DNA of 64,000 bases from Malania oleifera (Eukaryota > Streptophyta > Magnoliopsida > Santalales > Ximeniaceae): NCBI RefSeq assembly GCF_029873635.1, contig NC_080424.1:861501-925500 (forward strand). Reading direction: 5' to 3'. Made by a program: the position numbers and the translations under genes. The notes below the pieces were generated by a model that made no database searches, had not been told where the DNA came from, and saw only the letters and a program-made list of their open reading frames with translations. Positions within the stretch are counted from its first letter, which is position 1, and every line of letters begins with the position of its first letter. This document shows positions 11,901 through 23,900 of the stretch, piece after piece.

Positions 11901-14900
11901 AATCATTGTAAAACTCACTAGCAATTGTCAACGTGCTTAGCCTACTTGCCTCCCTCGCTAAGTACAACATGTCAACGGAGGATTTGTTAATGAATTACGT
12001 TTGCTTCAATATTTACTGCTTGGTTGCCACGGCTTTCATGAATTGATTATTATTTCCGCTGCTATCTGATTGAATGTTAATGAAAGTGCTTTGTGGATGA
12101 ATGTTGGTAAACAAAAGGCTGGCTAGTTAAGCAAGAGTGCTTTAGCTAGCGCCGCACGGCCCTTCACAACGGTGTGAAAAAGGCGGACCGTGACATTTGG
12201 TATCAAAGCCCAAGTCGGTGACACTTGGTGAGAGCCCAAGGTTGAGTTGCTACGTGAATTCGATTACCTTCGTTGTTGGGTTTGGAAAGCTTTGGTAAGT
12301 GACCATGGCACCAAACAATGCTGAGAGGATCAGCGTGCTGGAAGCACAGGTTGAAGAGTCAACCAACACTATGGCCGCGGAGGTGGCCCAGATGAAAGAA
12401 CTTGTTGATGAAGTGAGGGGATCACAGAAACATCAAGCAGGTTTGATAGGCGACATGTCAGAGGACTTTCGCCACACTGTGGAAACTTTGCAAGCCCGGA
12501 TGGCAGATCTGGATGCAAAGGTAAATGTGATGGTTCTTGCTATGGGGAACTCCAACACTCCGGGAGTTAGCAAAACCAAGGTGCCAGAACCCAGGACGTA
12601 TGGGGGTGCCCGAGATGCCAAGGAGTTAGAGAACTTCTTGTTTGATGTGGAGCAGTACTTTCGCGTTGTGAGGATGGCCTCAGAACAGGCAAAGGTGGAT
12701 ACTGCGACCATGTACTTGGTTGGTGATGCCAAACTGTGGTGGCGTACCAAGTATAGAGAAATTGAAAATGGAAACTGTGTGATTGATAGTTGGGCAGACT
12801 TGAGGAGAGAGCTCAAGGCCCAATTCTTTCCTGAGAACGTTGAGTATAATGCAAGGAGAAAACTGAGAGATCTCAAGCATACGGGGTCAATCAGTGAATA
12901 TGTGAAACAATTTTCTGCTTTAATGTTGGATATTCGGGATATGTCGGAGAAGGACAAGTTGTTCTATTTTCTAGAGGGGATGAAACCGTGGGCAAGAACT
13001 GAACTTCATAGGCAAAGGGTTCAAGACTTGTCAACTGCACAAGCGGCTGCAGAGCGCTTGACAGACTACGCTGGTGATGAGACCGCTTCGTCCAAACGGT
13101 TTGGCGGAGAGGGAAACAGTGGAAAGTCTTTCAAGAATGGCAAACCCAAGAGTGGGGGAGCCGACTCTAAATCATCAACCTCACAGGAAGCTTCGTCGTC
13201 TCAAGGGTTCAACACACCCAATGGAAAGGGGAAGAGTAAAATTGAGTGTTTCTTGTGTCGAGGTCCTCATAGAGTTTTTGAGTGCCCTCACAAAGCATCA
13301 CTTAATGCCTTACAGGCCTCCATTGTAGAACAGGCAGTGGAAGACGATGGGGAAGAGGATGACGCCCCGAGGGTGGGTTCAGTGCGGTTGGTGAACGCAT
13401 TGAAAAAGCAGACAAAATCACCGAAAGTTACACGAGCAAAAGGGTTAATGTTTGTGGACTTGAGGATAAATGGGAAGAGTACTCGCGCTATGGTGGATAC
13501 GGGAGCTACTCATAATTTTGTTTCGCAGTTGGAAGCAGGAAGACTCAACTTATCCTTAGAGAAGGATACAGGATGCGTGAAAGCAGTTAACTCTGTAGCC
13601 CAGCCTACTCTGGGAGTAGCCAAGCAAGTGGCTATAAAGCTTGGACAGTGGGAAGGTCATGCGAATTTCACAGTGGTGCCATTGGATGACTATCCAGTCA
13701 TTCTAGGAATGGAGTTCCTAATGGGGACGAGGGCAGTGCTGATGCCTTCGGCTAGTTCCCTGTGTCTGATGGGAGATCACTCGTGCATGGTGCAAGTCGT
13801 TGCAACAAAAGGAGACGAAAGGAAGTCCCTTTCAGCCATACAACTCAATGAAGGATTAGGTAAGGGTGAGCAGACACGTCTAGCCACAGTGGTGGTAGAC
13901 AAAGAAGTAGGCCAAGAGCTGGAGCCTACGACCATCCAAGCGGTGTTGGATGAGTATAAGGAGGTGTTGCCGGATAAGCTGCCTCTAAATTTGCCTTCAC
14001 GACGGACTGTGGAGCAAGAGATCGAGTTGTTATCAAGAGTGAAACCACCTTCTAAAGGCCCATGTTGGATTGTGCCTCTTGAGATAGTAGAGTTGGGGAA
14101 ACAGTTTGATGAAGTGGAAGTGGGATGTGTTCGCCCTTCCAAAACACCGTTGGGAGTATCGGTGTTGTTTCAGGGGAAACATGAAGAGCATCTATGGAAG
14201 GTGTTCGACAGGCTGAAGGGAAACAGTCTGAATTTGAAGAAGGAGAATTTCTCTTTCGCTCGGCGGAGCAACAAATTCCTTGGTCAAGTCGTTGAACAAG
14301 GTCGTATCCGGAAGGGTATGGAGAAGGTAAGGATGATTCAAGAACGGAAGATCCCCACAACAGTGAAGGAGTTGCGTTCCTTTCTTGGCCTTACTAAATG
14401 CTGCAGGAAGTTCATTGAGGGGTATTCGCGGAGAATGACTCCAATAATCGGACTACTGGGGAGGTATTATTGGCCGCACACGCGGGATGATGTGGTTGAT
14501 TATATCAAAACTTGTCTCACTTGCCAACAAGACAAGGGGGAGCGGAAGAAGTATGGCACTTTCATGGTCGCACCAAAGTACTGTTCGGCAGAGGGGACGA
14601 CACAATTGTTCCTTGTGACCATTGTGAGAAATTGGGGTTTTCCCCAAGTTATTATTTGTGACCAAGATTTAATGTTCACTGACAACTTCTTGACAGAGTT
14701 TTTCAGGATATTCAGGTCACACCTTGACATCTCTTCGAGTTATCATCGACAGACAGACGAACAGATGAAGAGATTCAGAGAGCTACTAGATGAGTACTTG
14801 CGCCATTGTGTCAATGACAACCAGAAGAATGGCGTGCAACTACTTGATGTGGCTCCATTCTGTGACAACGCCCAAAGGCGCTCAATAACCAACAAGAGCC

Positions 14901-17900
14901 CTTTTGAGCTTGTTACAGGCCAGCTGCCGCTGTTACCTCACACAGTGGGCGAGCCGTACAGACGAAAGAGTCCTAAGGCATACATCTTCACCAGTGAAGG
15001 GAGAAAGAATGCAGAGTTTGCCCAAGCCTATCTGGAGAAAGCTTCTAAGCAGATGAAGAAGTGGGCAGATCATGAGAGAAGACCGCAATTTCATGTCAAT
15101 TGCTTCAAGCCATTCAACGCCAACACCAACGACCTGAGCAGAAGTCAGTCAAACAGCGCAGAGTTGAAGACAGTGCAACTTGACAGACATGATGTTGAAG
15201 AGATCCTTGCAGACAGAAAGTTCCTATCCTCAAGGAAGAAGCGGCAGAAGTTCCTAGTGAAGTGGAAGTGCCTTGATGATAAAGAAATCAGCTGGATTTC
15301 TGCGGAAGATTTGAAGCCATTCGTGGACAAATTTGAAGTGTACCTATCGCCAAAAGTCTACGAGGACGTCGACCGCATAAGTGGGGGAGAATGTCACGGG
15401 CTAAGCTTGTTCAGGGCATTATGCTTGCCTATGATCGCTTATCTCGTGTGTTTGGGATGGGTTTCCATCATGTAAATACTAGTGTAGGGTTATTTTCTAG
15501 TATTTATTTCATTGTAAGCCAAATAAGGCAGTATGACTCCTCGGTCACTTTGATGTTTCCTAGTGCTAGAGTGAGAATGGCCTAGAAAGCTCCTTAGGGG
15601 AGGGTGAGTGTTCATCAATCATTGTAAAACTCACTAGCAATTGTCAACGTGCTTAGCCTACTTGCCTCCCTCGCTAAGTACAACATGTCAACGGAGGATT
15701 TGTTAATGAATTACGTTTGCTTCAATATTTACTGCTTGGTTGCCACGGCTTTCATGAATTGATTATTATTTCCGCTGCTATCTGATTGAATGTTAATGAA
15801 AGTGTTTTGTGGATGAATGTTGGTAAACAAAAGGCTGGCTAGTTAAGCAAGAGTGCTTTAGCTAGCGCCGCACGGCCCTTCACAACGGTGTGAAAAAGGC
15901 GGACCGTGACAACCATCATCGTCCTGCCTTTAGACTTGGAACTATACCCGTTACAATCCAAAGTACCCAACAAAATTACATTCTTTTGTAGATCATATAC
16001 GTGCCTTATCCCACATAACGTCCTTATCACACTATCATACATCTTGATCCTGATATCCCCCATTCTGACAACTTTGCAGACTGCACTGTTTTCCATCAAA
16101 ACGGAATCAGAACTCACCATTCTGTAAGAGGTGAACCAGGCTTTGTTGGGCGTCATGTGAAAAGAACATCCCGAGTCTAGGATCCAAGAATTCGTGAGGC
16201 ATTTTGAACCTAATGAAACAGAAAACATCTCACAATTTCTACTCCCCGAGTCCCCTTCTTCTACTACATTAGCAGATTTTGATGAACCCTCTTGAGTTTT
16301 TGCTTTTCCTTTCTCCCACTCCGGACATTCCGATTTTATGTGCCCTAGTTTTCCGCACTTGAAATAGCGAACGTCCTTCCTTCTCTTGGACTGCAATTGA
16401 GTTTTATTACCACTTGAATCGCTCAAGGACTTGCCTCTCCCACGATCCTAATTGCCCTTCGCCACGAGTCCTTCACCATGTAAACTCTCATCGCTAGCCT
16501 TCTTCCTCTTATGGAATCCCAGCAATGTACTCGTGATGTCCTCCAACTCTAGGATTTCTTTTCCTTAAGTCAGCGTTGTAACCAGATTTTTGTATGTAGG
16601 CGCCGTAGGTAGGGAATTCAGCAGCATCAACGCGTTGTTCTCTTCCTTGAACTTCACATCAACTCGCCCCAGATCACTAATGATCCGATTAAATGTGTTG
16701 ATGTGCCATGTCAAGTTTGAACCCTCTGCCAACTTAAGCCAATATAGTTTTTGCTTAAGATACAACTTGTTCGTCAATAACTTGGACATGTACTGGCGCT
16801 CCAATTTCAGCCAAACTACTGTCGGCGATTCCTCATCCATGACGTGATACAACACGTCATTGGCCATACATAACCTGATAGTGGACACAACCTTTGCTTC
16901 TAGCTCCTTCTAACTTGTGTCGTCCATTCCTTCCGGCTTCTTTCCGTATAAACCCTTCACCATCCCTTGTTGCACTAGCAAGTCCTTCACCCCCCTTTGC
17001 CAAAGCCCAAAGTTCCTTGTTCCATCGAACTTATCAATCTTGAACCTCGCAGAAGAAATCCCAGCCATTGTGAACTTGGCTCTGATACCACTTGTTGTTT
17101 GCGGATGCGCAGCAGAAGCCCTTTCACACACTCACGAATCAAACAAACAACCAGTGCAATCACTTAATGATGAACAATACTAAAGAAGCAAACACTTAGT
17201 AATGAGAAGAACGAAAGTAACAATCAAAAGACACAAGACTTACATGGTTCGACAATTTTCCTATGTCCATGAGAGCAGCAACTCTGATTTTCATTATCAA
17301 TAATGTCCAACTTACATTAGGGTTACAAAACATTGATTATCCAAAGCATTCAAGAACCTTAGATCCTATCTAAACCATCCCTGTAGCGATCATCGGAGGA
17401 AAAATCTCTGATCTCCCCAATCAACTGGTCTCCCGATTTGAATTACGTGGCGTGCGCCGACTAAAACTGTCGACGGTTTAGGCCAACCCGTCGACAGTTT
17501 GAAGCCGAGAACTAGTCTCTGCATTTTGCCTGAAACTGACGACAGTTATCCCTCTTCATGCAGCCTTTTCTCTTGCTTTTGCTCCTCGCTTCACATAGCT
17601 TTCTCAGTGCATGCGTTCCACTCGGAATATGAGCCACATCGCCTGCAATATCACTTTTTATGTGTTATAATATTATTATATATAACATAAATATTAATAA
17701 TAATGGTTAAAATATTTCATATTGAAAATATTATTATATATTATATTTAATGATGTTACAATATTAACATGGTTAATCTGATATATTTTTTTTTTTATCT
17801 CTTGAATTGTTTTTTGGCTATTATAGTTTAGAATAGTTCATGTGTACTAGTTTTTTATATTTTTTGTTGACTTGAACTTGCTTCTTCTTCTTCCCCTCTC

Positions 17901-20900
17901 GTCCCTTCCCTTTCTCTCCCTTATTTTTCTATTTGATTTTTTCAAAACTATTAGTGCCGGTGTCAGGTTTTGGGTCTCCTCTCTCTCTCTCTCTCTATGC
18001 GTTCCAATGGTAGTGCCGGTGTCTAGTTTTCCAATGGCTGGTTTGGCCAACTGCCGACAGTGCTTCTGTGCAGATAGAGTACACAACCGTGTGCTTCATT
18101 ACAATACATCATCTCAATTTTCCAGCAGCCAATGCGCTCATACACCAGCAAAGAACATTTAAAAGATTTTCCTACGTTCTTCTAATACTTCAAGAATTGC
18201 AAGAAAAGTACAGACACGAGAAATTGGAAAATTTTCATGGTATTTTAATTTTGCTTGGTGATATTTGGACCTGTTTTGCAGGATCTTGGAAGGGAAAAAA
18301 AATTTAGCCTTTTTGGAGGATGGATAACTCTGCCAGCAGTTAGATTGAGAAACATGTTCAATATTTTGAAATTTATAGCAAAAATTCGGTTTTTCCTTCT
18401 TGAAGAATCTTTCTGTTTTCTCAATTGGTCTTGGTTTGTTGCTGCCGTTTTGCGATCCTCCAGCTTTTGGAGCTTTCGTTTTTCATGTTGTTGTGTTTGC
18501 TTTTCTTGAATTTCTTTCCCATGTCGGTTCTATTATCCTGTCAGGAGTTCCAAATCCTGAAATTTGATATGAGTTTTAGCATCTTCTTGATCTCTTTATT
18601 TGTCTTCGCGGACCCCTAGGTGGGGTGCTTATGGCTAATGGTAGCAATAGGAAAGATCAGCCTACTGTAAAGATTCTCTTAGATTCTGAGACATGGGTCT
18701 TTTTTAGATTCTTCAGGTTATACTGTTGCATATACAATATTCTTTTATTCATCTGCCATTGTTTGGATTCAAGTTCATTCGAATTTGTTTCATAGGATTC
18801 ATATTCAAATGTGGCATGCAATGGATTGAGAGATTAATAGAAGCAACAAAGATTTTATGGGTTGAGGAATCTAGTTTCTTCAATATTCTTGAATTTGAAT
18901 CTTGAATTTAGATCGAAGAATTCTTGCAATCCCTTGTTGCTTAATTATTCTTTGATTGATTTCATTAGCATCAAATTTCCCGTGGCAGAGGATACAGGAG
19001 TAGAGTTGTGTTAGGTAACTGATATCTAGCGTGAAACTTTGTCAAATTTTATTATCATGAAATCTTACCAAATTCACTTCGGTTAAGGGAATAGATTGAG
19101 TTAGTATAAAAGGGAAAGGGTTAATAGGTTAGCACAAGAAAATAAGATTAGATTAGCGACTTGGAATATAGGGACTCCTAAGTGAAAAGGTATGGAAATA
19201 GTGGAAATAATGTGTAGAAGGAAAATTAACTTAATTTGTCTTAAAGAGATGAAATGGGTAGGAGAGAAAGCTATAGAAATTGAAAAATCCAGATTTAAAC
19301 TGTAGTACACTAGTAAAGAGAAACATAAAAATGAGATGTGTATTATTGTAGACGAAGATCTAAGATAATGTAGTAGGTGTTAAAAGAATAGGGGATAAGA
19401 TCATTAAAATCAGGATAGCTTTAGACAAGGAGATAGTGAAGGTCATTAGTACATATGCTCCCCAAAAAGTCTTAGCAGAAAATCTTAAAAGACAATTTTG
19501 GGAAGATATGGATAGTATTGTATAAGAGATACCAATGGCTGAAAAGACATTCATAGAAGCTGATTTGAATGGTCACTATGGAAAGGTTAATATAAGATAT
19601 AGGAGGATACATGGAGGTCATGGATATGGAGATACTAATGAGGCCAATAATACAATCTTTGATTTTTTCATGTCTTATGATTGATTATATTGAATACTTG
19701 CTTTATAAAAAGAGAAGAACACTTAATAACATTCAAGAATGGGCATAATAAAAGCCAAATAGATTTCTTCCTTACTAAAAACGGGGGTCATCTATCTTGT
19801 AAGGATTGTGAAGTTATTCCAGGTGAAAGTTTGGCTATTTAGCATAGAGTCTTAGTATTAGATATACATATTAAAAATTGGAAGAGAAGGAGTAGCATAA
19901 ATCAATACAAGAGAACTGGTGGAACTTGAAGGGATATAATATAGTAAAATTCAAAGATAAAATGTGGGGGATAAGGTTGATGCAAATACTGTTTGGAATA
20001 AAATGGCAAATTATCGTAAGGATCAGTGTTTTAAAAGGTGTTATTGAGGTGCGCCTTGAGGCAATTTGGGCCTAAAACGCCCTAAGGCGCAAGTCGAAAT
20101 GCATAATTCCAAAAAGGCGTACGCCTCAGGAAAGAAGGCGTACGCCTCAGATGTAAAGGGTTGCATTTTTACGCTTCAAATGTCAATGCGTACGCCTTTT
20201 GGGCTTCTTGTTGTAAAACATAAATTAAAAAAGAGAGAACCCAAATGCATCTAAAGGAAATGCATAATTCCAAAAAGGCGTACGCCTCAGGAAAGAAGGC
20301 GTACGCCTCAGATGTAAAGGGTTGCATTTTTACGCTTCAAATGTCAATGCGTACGCCTTTTGGGCTTCTTGTTGTAAAACATAAATTAAAAAAGAGAGAA
20401 CCCAAATGCATCTAAAACCCTTTCCTCCCTCTCTCCCACAAAGCTTCTTCTCTTTTGCTCTTTAAACGAAGCCTTGGCAAAGCCTCAACGAAGCCTCCAG
20501 CGAGTCTTCTCCTCGATGATAGCCTCTGCTCTCTCTTCGAAGCCTCCAGTCTTCTCCTCTATCAACGATTCCTCTCGACGAAGCCTCTAGTCTTCTCCGA
20601 CGAGTCAACTAAACTTCCGTAGCTTTCCTCCAGCTCCTTCTCCTTGTCCGACGATTCCTCCAAGCTTCTAGTCTCTCTCCGATGAGTTGTGGATGCATCC
20701 AATTTGATCTGCCTCTGAACTTTGTTCATTTAGTTTTATATTCTTAGAAATTAGTGGATGATGCTTTAATTTGGCTTTTTCTGTTCTTTTGGTCATGTGG
20801 CTCAAGCTTATTTTTGAATATGTATTATTTGTGTTTGTTATCTAAAATTGGCTTATATAATATTTAAAAATTATATTTTTATTTTTTTCTCCTTTATTCT

Positions 20901-23900
20901 AAAATTTTTCTCATTTTGTTACTATATATAAATTGATTTTATTTATTAATTATTTTAAAAAATACATTCCCAAAATGCTTACGCCTCAACGCCTTGAGGC
21001 TTACCCCTTGCCTTAAGGAGGGTAAAATGCCTTGCCTTACGCCTTCGCCTTTTAAAATACTGGTATGGATAGCAAGAGAAGTTTTAGGCGAATCCAAAGG
21101 AAGATACTCGGGTAATAAAGAAATTGGTATAAAATTTGACAAAATTGTTGAAATATAGAAAATCTTGAAAAATATAAAGAAGCAAGAAAAAATACAAAAA
21201 AGACTATTAGTGAAGCTAAATATAGAGCTTATGATACTTTATATACTAAACTAGATACAAAAGAAGGAGAAAAAAACATTTATAAACTTGCTAGAGCTAG
21301 AGAAAGAAAATGCAAATATTTAGGTGATGTAAAATGCATGAAGGACGAGAATGATAATGTCTTAATTAAAGAAGAAGACATAAAAGAGAAGTGGTTGAGA
21401 CTAGGGGTGAGCATAATTCGGTGAAAACCGAATTAACCGGCCAAAATTGGACGGTTCGGTTCGGGTAAAAAATGCGATTCGGTTGGTTCGGTTGGGATTT
21501 ATAATAATTTCGGTTAATCGGTTTTGGTTTGGTTAACAGCAAAAAATAATTTGGTTAACCGATTAACTAGATTTATTAATTAATTAAATCTTAAGTATAA
21601 ATTATGAAGGGGACGACGATGAAGGGGATGACGACGTTGAGCTTGGTGCGGCTGCGGCGGAAAGTGATGGTGTTCCGGTAGACGGGGAGGACTGAGGAGG
21701 ATGAGGGCCATGTTGAACTTGAGAGTCTCGGCGGCGCCCTTGGCAGTGGTGACGTTGTTGCCCATGACGTCGAACACCGCCCGGTGCTTGTACTGGATGA
21801 ACTTCTAGGTGAAGAGGGCGGCGCAGAGTCGCAGATGGCGAGCCACAGCAGGATCCTGATCACCCACACGCGCTCGACGCTTCCAGTTGTCCTCCATGAA
21901 GTACTGGAGGTTGTGGTAGGCAGTAGCCTTGCCGGAGCTGGTTGGGTTCCTTGGTGGGCACCAGCTTCTGACTCAGTAGCTGACTCAGTGCTCGGTTGAA
22001 GTAAATTTCTATTGGGCCATTGGGCTCATTCTTTGAGTCCAACGGACCAGCAATGCGCTTGGGCTAAGCACTCTGCTTTTGGTGGGCAAGGAATTCAATG
22101 GGCCTCTATTTGAGTCAATTCAAATAAATGCTAACAGATCCTAGGAGGCCCATGCTTACCAAAATTTTGAGATTAAGTTCAACTTAACAAAATTAAAATT
22201 TTGAGATTAAGTTAAGCTTAACAAAATTAAAATTAAATTCGGTTAAAATCAGTTAACCGAATTACCCGAATTGGCAATTTGGTCGGGTTCGGTTTGGTGG
22301 GATTCAGAAATTCGGTCGGTTCGGTTAACGGCATTATTTAACCAAAATTTTTGGTTAATTCGGTTAATTACCCGAATTTGGCCGAACCGACCGTTTGCTC
22401 ACCCCTAATTGAGACACTTTGATAAGTTGTTTAATGAAAACCAAAATGAAAGATTGAACTTGAAAGTGACAAATGAGGAGAAGACTAAAAATAGGATATT
22501 TACTCGCAAAATTAGAGTCCTTGAGGTTAAGATGGCATTAAGAAAGTGTAAAAGTGGGAAATCTATAGGACTAGATAAAATACCAATTGAAGTTTGGAAA
22601 TGTTTAGGGGACAAAGGAATTATTTGGTTAACAAATCTATTCAACACTATTATAAAAAATAAGAAAATGCTAGAAGAATGGAGGAAAAAAATTTTAGTAT
22701 CTTCGTACAAAAACAAGGCGATATTCAAATCTGTAATAACTGTTGTGAAATTAAGATTATGAGTCATATAATGAAATTATGGGAAAGAGTAATTGAACAT
22801 GGAATGAGATTAGAAATGAATATTTCGGAAAATCAATTTGGTTTTATGCCTGGAAGATCAACAACATCAGCTATTTATCTTTTAAGAAGTTTAATGGAAA
22901 AGTTTAGGGAAAAAAAAGAGATTTGCATATGGTTTTTATTAGTTTAGAGAAGGCCTATGATATAGTACCTAGGGAAGTTCTTTGGTGGATCTTAGAAAGG
23001 AAGGGAGTGTGCAGTAGATACACAGAGGTCATTAAGGATATATATGATGGAATAGTGACTAGCATTAGGATTGTAGGAGGAGAATTTAGAGATTTTCCAA
23101 TTGCAGTAGGTGTACATCACGGTTCTACTTTGAGTCCTAATCTTTTTACTTAAGTAATTGATGAACTAACTAAAAATATCCAAAATGAGATCCTTGGCGT
23201 ATGTTGTTTGTAGATGATATCGTGTTCATTGATGATTGTAGGAGCAGAGTGGAATCTAAGCTAGAACTTTGGAGCGCCACATTAGAGTCTAAAGGGTTTG
23301 GGATAAGTAGGAATAAAAATGTAATTTCAGTAATGTAAGGAGTAGAAATAAAGAGAAGATTAAACTTGATAATCAAGAGATTAATAGCACTGATAGATTT
23401 AGATATCTTGGATCTATTATGCAAGTTGAGAGGGAAATTGAAGATATAGTACATAGAATTAAAATAGGTTGAGTAAAATGGAGAAGTGTGTTAGGTGTGT
23501 TGTGTGATAGTAGAATACCCTTAAAATTAAAAAAGAAGTTTTATAAGATAGCTATAGCTATGCTTTATGGTTAAGAATTTTTAGGCAACTAAGAAACATG
23601 TACAAAGGATAAAAGTTGTTGAGATGTGAATATTAAGGTGGATGAGTGGTTTAATATTAAAAGATGAAGTAAGAAATAAGTATATACATAATAATTTATG
23701 CATAACACCAACTGAAAAATGAGATAAGGGAGGGGCAACTTAGATGGTTTGGGTATTTGAAACGTAGGCCTAGTAGAGCACCTATGAGGAGGAGTGAGTT
23801 TGTTATTGTTTCTAGCATGGAAAGGAGTAGGGGTGGGTGTAAAATAACTTGGAATGAGGTAGTGAGGAAGGATTTAACAGTACTTAATCTAATAGTGGAA

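Larger units (their letters stand above)
11676..15911 (+). mobile_element. Young Ty3/Gypsy chromovirus-type LTR retrotransposon, internally deleted
   Basis: Two 520-bp LTRs (11676-12195 and 15392-15911) are flanked by a perfect 5-bp target duplication ACCAT at 11671-11675 and 15912-15916. By eye they differ at only two positions. The PBS-like TGGTATCAAAGC is at 12198-12209 and the purine tract GTGGGGGAGAA at 15381-15391. The interior carries one long frame with Gag, protease and chromodomain but lacks the RT core and RNase H. It sits in Copia A between protease and integrase, sense to the host gene. The LTR match implies a recent insertion. Confidence 0.96.
9323..17647 (-). mobile_element. 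Copia A: defective Ty1/Copia LTR retrotransposon, antisense to the host gene, split by a Gypsy element
   Basis: Paired LTRs at 9323-9806 and 17093-17647 bracket a minus-strand interior. The PBS TGGTATCAGAGC (initiator tRNA-Met type) reads on the minus strand next to the right LTR at about 17079-17090. The polypurine tract CCAAGGTGGAGG lies next to the left LTR at about 9809-9820. Gag, protease and fragments of integrase, RT and RNase H are recognisable, but the RT core is largely deleted. The LTRs have diverged and the left one lacks about 70 bp. No clean target-site duplication is visible. The Gypsy element 11676-15911 interrupts it. Confidence 0.9.

Noticed and set aside
9318-17652. Target-site duplication for Copia A
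   Set aside because: The flanks TATTT and ATATC do not match; AT-rich DNA makes chance partial matches meaningless.
21580-22042. Functional NADPH oxidase gene
   Set aside because: Only a short segment is present, with frame shifts and a stop in the Trp position of LFTWKF, inside a MITE and without catalytic domains.
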